Source: Adiantum capillus-veneris (taxonomy: Eukaryota; Streptophyta; Polypodiopsida; Polypodiales; Pteridaceae). From it: 64,000 nucleotides of DNA. Under the pieces are notes generated by a model. The model was not told where the DNA came from, did not search any database, and saw only the letters and a program-made list of their open reading frames with translations. The stretch is from the NCBI GenBank assembly GCA_014529385.2, contig CM043953.1:89274342-89338341 (forward strand), given 5' to 3'. Positions 9,455-21,016 of this stretch are shown here, piece after piece. The translations under genes and the position numbers were made by a program. Every line of letters starts with the position of its first letter. Position 1 is the first letter of the stretch.

Positions 9455-10093
9455 GGCTCATTTCTGGGTAACATTTGTGCCATTTGAGGAGTGCGCCATT
9501 AGCCAAATGTGCAGGTTTAATGGAAAGTGAATAGCGGCTGCGCCTTTGTCCCTCCATGTTAGCCTCATTCCCTCCATATTGACGAGGTTCATTCAATGCA
9601 ACTGAAAAGAGGATTATCCCTCAATCACTACGAACGAATGTTCAGAAGAGTAAGGAATCTACTTAAAGTACACTTTTTGAACTTTTACTATGAAAGACCC
9701 AGCTCTATTATTTGCCATTTTTTTCTAGAGAGAGAGTGCAAAAAATACATTTTCTTAGAAGGCCCTCCAAATGACCTCCGAAATTCCCTAATGAAACACC
9801 AGAGCAGGAGAAAGAGAAGGGGGAAAGGGGAAACAACAACGAGACGGGACAACAGTGTCTCGATTGCACTTCACAAAACATGTATACAGGCTAGCAACAC
9901 CATCACCATGGCCATTTTCACAAGAAAATACAAAGGGCTTTGACAGGCACACTCCTCTGTCACAGAGCTCCACTTTGTAGGCTTCAAACGGCCCCAAAAA
10001 GCCCGGAAAAAAGCCCATAATTTGATGAAAATTTGACTTTTATAGGGTGGGTCTTCAATTTTAGAAATTGCCATCTCATTGGTCCATCTGGTA
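9455..10093. other. No gene seen
   Basis: The open frames here are short and show no motif or family resemblance. If the two convergent genes to the left form one DNA transposon, its right end should lie in or just before this stretch. I did not find a terminal inverted repeat matching the 4.3-4.9 kb side. Confidence 0.4.
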
Positions 10094-10396
10094 CCCTAAT
10101 TTGGTATCTTTGGGAAGGGGGCACCGTCTTGCTTCATCTGCTCTCTCTTCCTCTCTTTGCACTTGGGGGGGGCGGGGGGGGGGGGGGGTGCAATAGCAAT
10201 GTCGCTATTGCCCCTAGGCTTTTTTATTTTATTTTTTTCCTCATTATTTTAGCCCTAATTTGGTATCTTTGGGAAGGGGGCACGGTCTTGCTTCATCTTC
10301 TCTCTCTTCCTCTCTTTGCACTTGGGGGGGGGTGCAATAGCAATGTCGCTATTACCCCTAGGCTTTTTTATTTTTGTTTTTTCCTCATTATTTTAG
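10094..10396. repeat. Tandem duplication of a 159-bp unit
   Basis: Two units begin CCCTAATTTGGTATCTTTGG at 10094 and 10253. Each contains a CT-rich stretch, a G run (longer in unit 1), a near-palindrome CAATAGCAATGTCGCTATT(G/A) and a T-rich end. The second unit is shorter because its G run is shorter. Differences are few, so the duplication is fairly recent. Confidence 0.85.
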
Positions 10397-10468
10397 CCCT
10401 TTGGGGCTACCCAAACTTTACACTACCCTTTTGGCTGACCTTTGACTACCTTTGTCTACCTCACACAT

Positions 10469-10470
<2 letters not shown>

Positions 10471-10565
<95 letters not shown>

Positions 10566-10568
10566 TTC
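10471..10568. repeat. (CT)n microsatellite
   Basis: About 45 uninterrupted CT units. Long Ser-Leu open frames across it are artefacts. Confidence 0.95.
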
Positions 10569-10863
10569 TCTCTCCTCCTCCTTCCTTTGGGTGCCGGCCT
10601 CCACCTTGCTCTTGCCTTGGCTTCACCTCGTCTGGCCCTTGCTTGGCTGGCCTTGGAATGGTCCTTGCCTTCTCTTTGTACACATGGCGGCATTCGGGCC
10701 CTTTATCTCCCTCTTTATTTCACATGGGACTGCCCTTGGCATTTGCCCCTGCTTCGAACCTTATTGCTCACTCTACCTTGATCCCTGTGGGACGCGCCCC
10801 TTGACTTGCCCTTTTTGTTGCCTCTCGTTTGTCCGTCGTAGGATACCCCCCTTTCCATGCACT

Positions 10864-10898
10864 GAGGAGGCATTAGCGACGTCGCTAATGTCCTCCTC
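10864..10898. repeat. Perfect palindrome with GAGGAGG stem extension
   Basis: CATTAGCGACGTCGCTAATG (10871-10890) is its own reverse complement. GAGGAGG on the left and CCTCCTC on the right extend the stem to about 17 bp per arm with one bulged T. The core is related to the CAATAGCAATGTCGCTATTG near-palindromes at 10191 and 10335. Confidence 0.75.
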
Positions 10899-13499
10899 CC
10901 TTGCCTTCAAAAAATGGGCGCCAACATGCGTGTGGGATTGAACTCCTAATGGGCGATCGCAATGTCAGCACTTCCAAACTGGGCCGCCGCCGCTGACCAG
11001 CACCAAGGCCAAGCACCACCAAAATAGGCTAGCATAGCCGCTGGCGCCGCCACAAGCGCCGCAAGCAGCACCCCGCCATAACCTCCATGAGCTCTCTCTC
11101 TGGGATACACCATATGGCCACTACGCCTTGGGTTAGATACCCCATACCAACCTATCTGCCATGCGCATGTGGGTTTAATCACGTGGACACGTGGCAGCAA
11201 TTGGCCCCTCAAGCCCACAAAAAACCCTCCAAAAATTTGTATTTAACCTTTTTTTAAGGCCTTCTTCTCCCGGCTCCCATACCTTGCCCAACGGTCGAAA
11301 GCTGTGAGGTCCTTGCCCTTTTTGAGAGGAGCGGAGTACCTTTCATAGGTCTCCAATCCTGAAAAAGAAAAACCAACGGACATTGCCTTAGCTACTACGT
11401 AGCCACGGGCATGAACCGTTAGTGAAGGATTGGTCCAATCTCTCTATGGCGGAGCGTGACCACCATAACCCTATCTAAAAACTATCTATTATCAATTATA
11501 CCTAAAAGCATAAATCTTAGAGTGACCAACCTGTACTCTTTTTTCCCCATGTTTCAGAAGCACAGCCGCCAAGGTTTGTCTCTGTTAAGATTTATGACTT
11601 TAAAAAAAAACAATTTCTAACGTTGGAAAGTTACCTGACTCATTGGGTCCACCCGTCCATAGAATGATACCGTCAGGGTATCATTCTCCCACTTTCCACA
11701 CCACACTCACCCTTCTTTTGTTATCTAATTACTACCACACTGTTTAAACATACATATTCCATTACTTTATTTATGATACTAGTTCGTTAAAACAGCCCTT
11801 CAAACAGTATTACAAATAATAGTCAAACAAGAAGTCGTCCAATTTTAAACCAACAACCGTTGGATTAGGTTCACTCAAGAATCTCTACTGGCGCTATTAT
11901 GTCCGATCGGTATATACATTATTTATAAAGCCCTTGTCCTCATGAGCGTCCCATACCGCTTGACAAGTACTCGTTGTGCTAATCTGGACGTACTCCCGTC
12001 ACAGCAACAACGGTGCAAATCTGGGCATCATCCTCATGCCACGGCAAAACAAAACTGCAGTATCCAGCTGGGCTAATTTGGGTTTACTCCCACCACAGCA
12101 TCAGCGGTGCCATCCTGGGCGTCATCTCACGCCTCGGCAATTGCCACATAATGCCAGCGCTAATAAGTAGAGAGACTTGAGAGAAACCATACCGAAGGTT
12201 TTGGACAAACATTCTTTCCTATAGCAACCAGTTTAACCAGACAATCTTTCCTACTTGTCAAACATATGCCGAGTTTCTTGGGGTTAAGCCCCGTGGTTTC
12301 GGTCCGTGTTTTCGTTTCATAAGGTAAATAATATATTCCTGTGGTCTCGCATATGCAATGATACATAACTTGAAACTGCAATACTAACCTGTACCATAGC
12401 TCCGATTGGTCCGATTGGTGGAGACATAGCATGTTCCGTAAGAGTTCCCCCATTCCTTGTACCGGCTTCATGATCATTAGCGCTTTGTGTTTGAGCATGC
12501 TTTGGAGCCATTTTTTTGTACTACACTTATGTTATACACTTAGAACTTTAAATTGGTCAATTTCCCTAGTAGTCTCCTTGTTTCCAAAGAGAGTCTGTAA
12601 TTTGAACCCTCGCCAACTTGGATTCATACTCAGTGTTGTTGTTCTATATCTAATTTCTATACATCAAATATTTTTTAAAAGGAAACTTTCTACAACGCTT
12701 TCTAGAGCCGAACACCCATCAAATAATCTCGAAACACTATAGAACTTGAAGGAGACCCTACTGATACCAATAGGTCACTCTCCCTATGGTCTATGAACCA
12801 AAATCCCAACCCAAAACACCCGGTGCAAAATCACGTAGGATGTCTGGCCGAAATCTGCAGGTATCCGTTTCCAAAATCTAAAGTGCCTAATGTGTAGTTC
12901 TACTCAATGTGAACGCGTGGATATGTTGCAATGCAAAATCGGACAACGTATGCTCACCCAAACACCAGATAAAGCTCGTAGAAGGAGCTCGCAAAACCGG
13001 ACCGTACGCGCACAATGTAGGTATCGGCGCGTAGCTCTCGTCGGGGGCAACACGCTGCACTTCTTCGCACTCGATTCCGACCACCAGTGCACACATAGCG
13101 TCAAGATGAAGCTCACACTCTCTCTCGCATACAGTACGCTCACTCATAGACTTCAAAACTTGTTTTTAAAAATGACAAAAGGGTCCTTCATTAAGGTCAA
13201 AAAGTGGTATATATACCTTACAATTCTCAATCCCTAAAGTTCCAAAATCAACCATCTACTCAACCTAACTATCAAAACTGGGATACAATCTGGAAACTTC
13301 TGTAAGTCCCAATATTTACAAGGTAAAAAATCAGGTTTTTCTCAATGAATGAATAATTACAAAAATAATAATCTTCCGAGTAGTTTGTTGCTGTGGGGTG
13401 TGTCCAAGTTGCCATGGGGTGTGTCTAGCTTCTAACACTCCCGAATAATTACAAAAATAATAAACTTTCAAGTAGTTAGTTGCCGTGGGGTGTGTCTAG
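10899..13499. other. Gene-free stretch with one hairpin
   Basis: No open frame in this 2.6 kb has a recognisable product. An 11-bp inverted repeat (AGAATGATACC, 5-base loop, GGTATCATTCT) lies at 11661-11687. The rest is AT-leaning unique-looking sequence. Confidence 0.5.
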
Positions 13500-14461
13500 C
13501 TTCTAACACCATGTATGGTTTGGGGTAGAGGTCCACCACTTGTCCAACCTACTAACCATTGTGTTATGGAGATTTTAGCCCAAGGTGGTTTGAAAGTCCA
13601 CCACCTATCCAACCGAGCTGTATTAAATAGTCCTATCTCTATTGTGATAGCATGGATGGTTTCATGTAGAGGTCCAACACTTATCCAACCTACTATCCAT
13701 TGTGTTATGGAGGTCTTAGCCCAAGGTGGTTTGAAGGTCCACGACGTGTCCAAGCTAGCTCTATTGAATAGTCCTATTGCTATTGTTTGAAGGTCAATGT
13801 GTGAATGGAATGTAGCTACTATGTTTACTACCAAGGATGGTCTAGGCAGAGGTCCACCACTTGTCCAATCTACTAACAATGTGTTATGGAGGTTTTAGCC
13901 CAAGGTGGTTTTAGGTCCACCACTTGTCCAAGCTAGCTCTATTGAATAGTTCTATCTCTACTGTGATAGCATGGATGGTTTAGGGTAGAGGTCCAATACT
14001 TGTCCAACCTACTATCCATTGTGTAGTTGAGGTTTTAGCCCAAGGTGGTTTGGAAGAATTTATTTGTATTGTTTGAAGGTCAAAGTGTGAATGGAGTGTA
14101 GCTACTATGTTTACTACCATGGATGGTTTGGACAGAGGTCCGTCACTTGTCTAGCCTACTAACCATTGTGTTATGGAGGTTTTAACCCAAGGTGGTTTGA
14201 AGGCCACCACTTGTCCAATCTAACTCTATTCAATAGTCCTATCTTTACTTTAATTGCATGGATGGTTTTGGGTATAGGTCCAACACTTGTCCAACCTACT
14301 ATCCATTGTGATATGGAGGTTTTAGCCCAAGGCGGTTTGCAGGTCTACCACTTATCCAAGCTAGATCTATTGAAAGAAGCTATCTCTATTGTTTAAAGGT
14401 CAATGTGAGAGTATAGTGTAGCTACTATGTTTACTACCATGAATGTTTTGTGGTAGAGCTC
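13500..14461. repeat. Satellite-like array, alternating ~140/~180-bp units
   Basis: The core GTCCA(C/A)CACTTGTCCAAC recurs near 13531, 13672, 13852, 13991, 14138 and 14278. Spacings are about 141, 180, 139, 147 and 140. Units share TTATGGAGGTTTTAGCCCAA and CTCTATTGAATAGTCCTATC. The longer unit carries an extra segment with GTAGCTACTATGTTTACTAC. The same array continues at 16832 and recurs at 20331. Open frames on both strands follow the repeat and are probably not coding. Confidence 0.85.
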
Positions 14462-14783
14462 TGTTAGGAATTGGATCGAGCTAGCTAGGGTGGATGAAAG
14501 AGAAACATAGCTTCAATGTGTAAGTGTGTGTGTAAGCAAGGTTATCACTCAAGTGAATTAGGTTCCAAGATAGAATTATCTTGGACTCATAAACACAATC
14601 TTGAGTATTGACTTAGCTTAGCACAAGCTCACCATAGACAAGCATGTAGTGCAAAATGGAGTTGTTGTTTATTCATTCATGAAATGAGCTTTAAGTAGCT
14701 CTACAGCCGTGCTCCACAGTATGTGGGATAAATCCACTCTCCTCTCCTTGACTCACACCTTAAGACAAAGCTCACACTTTACA
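14462..14783 (-). repeat. Complete LTR (3' LTR) of the non-autonomous element
   Basis: On the plus strand it runs from TGTTAGG to TTTACA, so it has the usual TG...CA ends. It is followed by a pyrimidine tract (TCTTCCCCTT) that on the minus strand is a polypurine tract just upstream of the LTR. Its inner end is inferred from that tract because the other LTR is truncated. Confidence 0.6.
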
Positions 14784-16224
14784 ATCTTCCCCTTGAGGTT
14801 TGGACTAAGACAAGATACTGTGATATCCACACAGGAAAATAAAGTCCACAAAGGATGGTGATGTCCACACAGGATGATAAGATCCACACAGGAAAAAGTC
14901 CTCCCATACAAGTAGAGAGTCTGTATCTTCAAAATGGGTCTTCATAAAAGACAACGTTGCTCTCGTCTTCATCCTTTTTGTCTTCTACTATGTGAGTTGA
15001 TCCTCTGTCGGGTCTCTTGCCTTCGTTGCTTCTACTATTGCTTTCAACTGCTTCATGGTCTGACTTCGTATCCTCCCCTCGAACGAGTGCTTCTGTCCCC
15101 CTTTTTGTCGTGCAATCAGGCTTTATTCCATGCATCATAATGAAATGCAACAATATGCTAAAATGTCCTATGAAAAGGTTTATGCAAAAATTAATGCTCT
15201 CTTCCATCTTGGTCATACTCCGAGAGCCCAAGCATGCGGTGTTTCTCATACACTTTGTCACAAAATCTTCACACATGGAGAGATTTTAGCAATTTGGAAA
15301 CTCTCCAATGCCAATGTATATCCCATTACAAAAGCACATAATTTCATCCATGTAGACAAATACAATTACATACATTGCAAGAAGTTGTTGTGCTTGGCTG
15401 CAAGATTTCAATTTGTACTTCGGATTTTCCCTTCAATGTGAAGCTCCTCTTCACTGTCGGTGAAGCCCCTCTTCACAATGAAGTAATGCTCCTTTGGATG
15501 CTTGGTGATGCTTTGAAGATTTTCTTTGAGTACTTTGGAGAATCTTGATGAAGCCTTTTGAAGTTCTTCAGACAAGAATTGTTGATATCAAAGCCTTTGG
15601 TTGCTTTATCTCTTCCACTCGGAGTTCTTTGATGCCTTTGAGGCTTTGAAAGCTTTCGGGTGCCTTGATGCAGTTTGGTGGGAGCAAACCTTTAAAGGGG
15701 TCTTTGGAGGCTTGATGGTAGCAAGCTCGTGGGAATGTGTCCCTTGGTGAGCTCTTGAGGTCGTGGGAATGGTTGCTTGGTGAAGGGCGAGCCTCAGCAG
15801 GCGTGGGAAGGGGGGCCCAACAAGGACAGAGGTTGAAGCCCTTGAGGCAACGCGTGAAGTGAGGCTTATAGTGGCGGGATAGGGTGCTAATGCCAGTGGG
15901 CAAGGCGGTCAACTAGGCAAGCATGCCGAGCAAAGCGTGCGCCTATGGGAATCTGCAGTCAGTCAACCGGGCAGGCAGCAGTGCCGAAAAGCTTGCGGGG
16001 GAACGTTCTCTAGCGGACCCGCCAGGCTCAAAAAGGCATTTTCGAATGAAAGTTCGGGTCCGCCCACATAGCCCAAATTAGCCAATGGGTTTTGACCCCG
16101 AAATCTCAAGCCGAGAATAGGATTCCTATTTTGGGCTAGCCAACAAGCCCACGGGCTTCCTTGTGAAGAGTCCTCCGAAAAATAAGTTGTTAAGCTGAAG
16201 TCGGCAGGCACTTTCCCACACAAA

Positions 16225-16280
<56 letters not shown>

Positions 16281-16718
16281 TTTTTAGGCAAGATTGGGGA
16301 TGGAGTTTTAGGGGGTTCTCGAGCTTGGATTTGAGTGCTTGCAGGCTCTATAAAAAGCTTGCGAGGTGAGCTTCGAGATGAGGTGAACAATGGAAAAGGA
16401 AAATGAGTTTAATGAATTTAATTGAAGAGGCAAATGATGCAAAAATTGACGCAAAAAATGCAATCTAAAATGCAATTCAAATGATGCTAATCCTCTCCCT
16501 AATCAAGTCTACCTAGCCATGGAGGGTAGTGGCCTCTTGGGTGTGCCAAGGACATGCCCACACATAGCTAGATTAGTGCTTAATTAGTGAGATATGCAAC
16601 TTAACTATGAAACTGTTAATGGGCGGTGACAACAATTATGCAATGCTAATCGATCTAATGGAGATGCTAATGATTAACACACACTAATGCATAATGACAA
16701 TCCTAGCTAGCACACCAT

Positions 16719-16731
16719 GGCTCTGATACCA
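16719..16731 (-). promoter_or_regulatory. Primer-binding site, tRNA-iMet type
   Basis: The minus strand reads TGGTATCAGAGCC two bases inside the right LTR, the standard complement to the 3' end of initiator methionine tRNA used by many plant LTR elements. It fixes the orientation of the element as minus. Confidence 0.85.
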
Positions 16732-16831
16732 AATGTTTGGAATTGGATCGAGCTAGCTAGGGTGGATGAAAGAGAAACATAGCTTCAATGTGTGAGCGTG
16801 TGTGTAAGCAAGGTTATCACTCAAGTGAATT

Positions 16832-17360
16832 AGGTTCTATGGAGGTTTCAGCCCAAGGTGGTTTGAAGGTCCACCACCTGGCCAACCTAGATCTATTGAA
16901 TAGTCCTATCTCTAATGTGATAGCATGGATGGTTTTGGGTAGAGGTCCAACACTTGTCCAACCTACTATCCATTGTGTTATGGAGGTTTTAGCCCAAGGT
17001 GGTTTGAAGGTCCACCACCTATCCAAGTTATCTCTATTCAATAGTCCTATCTCTATTGTTGGAAGGTCAATGTGTGAATGGAGTGTATCTACTATGTTTA
17101 CTACCGTGGATGGTTTGGGGTAGAGGTCCACCACTTGTCCAGCCTACTATCCCTTTTGTTATAAAGGTTTTAGCCCAAGTTGGTTTGAAGGTTCACCACT
17201 TGTCCAAGCTAACTCTATTGAAACAAGCTATATCTATTTTTTGAAGGTCAATGTGTGAATGGAGTGTAACTACCATATTTACCCCCATGGACGGTTTGGG
17301 GAAGAGGTCCATCACTTGTCCAACCTATTATCCATTGTGTTTTGTTTCACTTGTCCAAGC
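16832..17360. repeat. Satellite-like array, continuation
   Basis: The same ~140/~180-bp units as at 13500-14461 resume at TATGGAGGTTTCAGCCCAAG and fade out after about 17340. With the left block this shows that the LTR element landed inside one array. Confidence 0.85.
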
Positions 17361-18000
17361 TAGCTCGTTTTAATTGAAACTGCCTAAATTTAAATAATCC
17401 TGTATAATTTGAATTAAACCGCCCAAATTTAAATAATCACGCCTAAATTAAAATCAAGCCGCTCAAATTTAAATAATCCCACCTAAATCAACTTCATCGT
17501 CTCGCTTAAATTCAAATATTCCCATCCAGATTCAAATTTGAAGCAAGTTCAGTTAAAAGGATGTCTTTGTCCTGCCTAAATTCAAATCCGCCCTTGTTGA
17601 ATCACATTTTTTGCATCTATAGCCAAACAAGGTCCACCACTTGTCAAACCAGTAACACCAAGAAAAACCCCAACATTATACATCCACCAAAATTCTAGCT
17701 CACATATTTCATATTTCAGCCATTTTAGAAACAACAGACAAAGAAAGTAGCCATCAGCAACTCAACAAAGACCAACCATTTGGCCAAACCAAGATTTAAG
17801 CAATTGACACAAGTAATTCAACTTGTCATTCACGTTTACTGTTAATACACTATGAATTTAATATTACACATACAATATATTTGCATATCTCTGTATGTTT
17901 GAAATATGCGTATTTGCATAATAACAATACTAAACCCTAAAACCTAAAAACGTAAATTATGTCTCTTTGAAAAAAAGAATGATAGAGAATTGATGAGAGA
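17361..18000. repeat. AT-rich short-period degenerate repeat, no gene
   Basis: From about 17371 to 17600 a loose 30-40-bp unit around CCCAAATTTAAATAATC recurs several times with drift. The remainder to 18000 is AT-rich and has no supportable feature. Confidence 0.55.
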
Positions 18001-18010
18001 GAGTGTGATA

Positions 18011-18011
<1 letters not shown>

Positions 18012-18067
<56 letters not shown>
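18012..18067. repeat. (GA)n microsatellite
   Basis: About 27 uninterrupted GA units. Confidence 0.95.
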
Positions 18068-18070
<3 letters not shown>

Positions 18071-18094
18071 TACTTGTTTTGCTGTGTCAATGTG

Positions 18095-18345
18095 TTCCAC
18101 AATAGCGATCTGCTTTGCAATAGCGACCTGCTTTGTGATGGTGCAACCTGCTCTGTGATGGCGACCTACTCTATGATGGCAAAAGCGACCTGATTTTCTA
18201 AGATGGTGATGGAAAATTGTTCTGCAGTGTCGACCTGTTTTGCAATGCAGTACCACCTGCAATAGCAACCTGGTTTGCAATAGTGACCTGATCTACAATG
18301 GCGACTTGCTCGGTGATGGCAGTAGTGACCTGTTCCTCTGATCAT
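18095..18345. repeat. Degenerate ~20-bp repeat with GCGACCTG core
   Basis: Units such as TTGCAATAGCGACCTGCT and GTGATGGCGACCTACT follow one another with many substitutions over about 250 bp. The core CAATAGCGAC also appears, with small changes, in the palindromes at 10.2-10.9 kb. Confidence 0.65.
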
Positions 18346-19129
18346 GACCTTTGCAGCAAAACCTATTTTGTGTTGTGCGGGAAAGCGACCCTTGGTTTGT
18401 GGTTTTTGTGCGCAAATTCCATGTAACCAGTAAATGCGGCCTTTATGATTAGAAGGATAATGACCTAAATTGTGGTTTGTGCCTCATGACACATATGGGA
18501 CCTAAACTTCAAATATAGCCTGTTTTGAGTTTTATTATCCTGTTTCAAGTCCAAGTTGCCTGTTCTGTCATAACTTTTGACAAGGAACTCATAATATAGC
18601 AACCAAGGGCTAGGCTGAAAGCTTGCGTGATAATGTACACACCTAGACCTTTTGGTTTTAAAGGCGTTTCTTAATACCTTTTCCAAGTTAAAACTTTTGG
18701 GGTACCCAACATAAGCATCCTTACCCCAAAAAGTCTAGAGAGACACAAGTTTCATATCAGTTTCAAAGGCCACCTGCATAGAATTAAAGCACAAAAAGGG
18801 ACAATTAAGTTGTTCATATTCCCAAATGCTATCACATGGCTACACTTAAAAACCAATCTAGTAACGATGTGATGAAAGGATGAATGGTCAGGGAATTGGT
18901 GGAAGTAGCACCGCTATTAGACCTTCCTATAGCATATAACTTCTTGGCCAAAAGGGTAATCAAAATAGAGACAAGTCACATTATTAAACCGGTCTTAGAC
19001 TCTTCCATGACTTCTTCTGTTTCTTTTCGAGCCCGTCACATCGGGAAGCAAGATCTTAGCCCAAAACCTACACGACTCACTTGTTCAACATGTAGTCTAA
19101 CATAGTAGGCCTAGTCCACTATCTGCCAC
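18346..19129. other. No gene seen
   Basis: Short open frames only, with no recognisable motif. I see no repeat or hairpin worth naming. Confidence 0.4.
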
Positions 19130-20330
19130 CAGGACCCACCGTTAATTGTCCAACCAGTTTGTTATTGCATTAGTATTTTACCTTCAGCATTGGCCATGAA
19201 AACTAAGTTCACCACTTGTCCAAGCTATATTGTGGCAATGCACTATCCATTGCCACCACTTGTTCCGCCCGCCAACCACTTTGTTTTTGCATTAGTAGTT
19301 CATCTTAGTCATGGATCATTAAAACTAGGTCCACCACTTGTCCAAGTTGTACTACTCTAATATAGCACTATCCGCCACTGGGTTCCACTGCCAATTGTCC
19401 AACCATTTTGTTCTTGCATTAATATTTCACCTTCAACATTGGCCATTAAAATCCGGTCCACCACTTGTCCAAGCTATACTTCTAGTAGGCCTTGTCCACT
19501 TCCACCACTTCTTCTACTCGCCAACCACTTTGTTTTTGCATTAGTAGTTCACCTTAGTCATGGGCAATCAAAACTAGGTCCGCCACTTGTCCAAGTTGTA
19601 CTACTCTAAAATAGCACTATCTGCAATTGGGTTCCACCCCGCCAATTGTCTGACCACTTTGTTATTGCATTAATATTTCACCTTTGGAATTGGCCATTAA
19701 AACTAGATAGTAAAACTGGTGCACTATCCACCACTTGGTCCACTATCCAACCAACTCCTTCTTGCATTTGTAGTTCACCGTTGGCATTGAGCATTAAAAC
19801 TAGTCCACCACTTGTCCAAGCTATACTCTTAGTAGGCCTCATACACTTTCCACCACTTAGTCTTCCCACCAACCATTTCGCGTTTGCATTAATATTTCAC
19901 CTTAGTCATTGGCCATTAAAGCTAGGTCCACCACTTGTCTAAGCTATGCTTGAACATAGTAACCCTAGTCCACTATCCACCACCAACCACTTTGTTCTTG
20001 CATTAGTAGTTCAACTTCAACAAGGGCTACTTGGAGATTGGAAATTGAAATTGGTCATTAAAATTAGGTCTACCACTTGTCCAATCTTGCTTACATTTTC
20101 AGAAGCAATGACTACTTGGACACTAGGAAGCAGGGTCTTGCACTAGTTCACCTTGGACAATGAGCTTTAAAACGAGGTCTACCACTTGTCCAAGCTATGT
20201 CACTAAAATAGGGAGGGGTTCTTGAGCCAAAATCTACCACTTCTCAAACCTTGCTTCCATTGAAAGAATTAAGGCCTACTTGGACATTGAGATGCAAGTT
20301 CTATAGTAGTTCAGTGATAACATTAGAACT
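19130..20330. repeat. Second satellite-like array, ~123-bp units
   Basis: Variants of GTCCACCACTTGTCCAAG recur near 19207, 19329, 19456, 19578, 19803, 19926, 20068 and 20177, so most spacings are close to 123 bp. Units also share CACTTTGTT(C/T)TTGCATTA and TTGGCCATTAAAAC. The core is the same as in the 140/180-bp arrays, but the flanking unit sequence differs. Confidence 0.75.
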
Positions 20331-20640
20331 AGGTCCAACCTACTACCCATTATCTTATGGAGGCTTTAGCCCTAGGTGGTTTTAAGGTCCACCACCTCTC
20401 CAAGCTAGCTCTATTGAAAGAAGCTATCTCTGTTGTTCCAAGGTCAATGTGTCAATGGATTATGGCTACTATGTTTACTACCATGGATGGTTTGGGGCAG
20501 CGGTCCAATACTTGTCCAACCTACTATCCATTGTGTCATGGAGGCTTTAACACAAGGTGGTTTGAAGTTCCAACACCTGTCCAAGCAAGCTCTACTAAAA
20601 CAAGCTATCTCTATTGTTTCAAGGTCAATGTGTGAATAGA
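20331..20640. repeat. Return of the ~140/~180-bp satellite-like unit
   Basis: About two units of the 13.5-kb type, including TTATGGAGGCTTTAGCCC and GCTACTATGTTTACTACCAT, lie at the end of the 123-bp array. Confidence 0.75.
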
Positions 20641-21016
20641 GTGTACCTACCAGTTACAGTAGTCAAACCCAACCAACTGGCTCCCATGCGGAAGCACCAC
20701 CGAACCGACAGCCCGTGGACCAAGATAAGAACAACCCCCACTGAGCAACAAGCCCATCTCGCCGTCGATGAAGAACGGAGAAAACCAGAGATGTGCAATC
20801 AACTGAGACCACCAAATATACAAACCTTTACTTTGTCAGAGCCAAACCATGTTTTAAAATGCTAATGTGCAATGTGCACCTTCAATCTTATTGTTTTTAT
20901 TGCTCAACAAAAATGCCATTTGATTGAGGGTAGTCCCCGCAAGCCTTAGTGCCTCCTCACTCTCACCAACTAGAGCATCATGCAGTATATCCGCAAAGGA
21001 GGCATGCCTTGTCTCT
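20641..21016. other. No gene seen
   Basis: Unique-looking sequence between the satellite array and the copia remnant. It may be decayed sequence of the remnant, but I can support nothing specific. Confidence 0.35.

Larger units (their letters stand above)
14462..16831 (-). mobile_element. Non-autonomous LTR retrotransposon, minus strand
   Basis: A left LTR (14462-14783) and a right LTR fragment (16734-16831) share about 98 bp beginning TGTT(A/T)GGAATTGGATCGAG. A primer-binding site in minus orientation abuts the right fragment, so the element reads right to left. The internal ~1.95 kb has no Gag or Pol domain. The only notable frame is a minus-strand one at about 15276-14929 with a charged C-terminus. 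It is inserted in the satellite array. The right LTR is cut off, with about 35 bp of satellite missing at that junction, so the target duplication is lost. It fits a TRIM/LARD-type element mobilised in trans. Confidence 0.75.

Noticed and set aside
9871-10074. Small open frames around 9.6-10.1 kb as exons of the convergent gene pair
   Set aside because: No motif, no phase-keeping junction and no resemblance to either protein.
11661-11687. Hairpin with 11-bp arms as a terminator
   Set aside because: Intrinsic terminators are not expected in a plant nuclear genome, and no gene ends here.
13496-13879. Minus-strand 127-codon frame with repeated TSGGPLP and WTFKPPWAK blocks, looking like a repeat protein
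   Set aside because: The repeat follows the satellite unit, the opposite strand is also open, and the frame breaks in neighbouring units.
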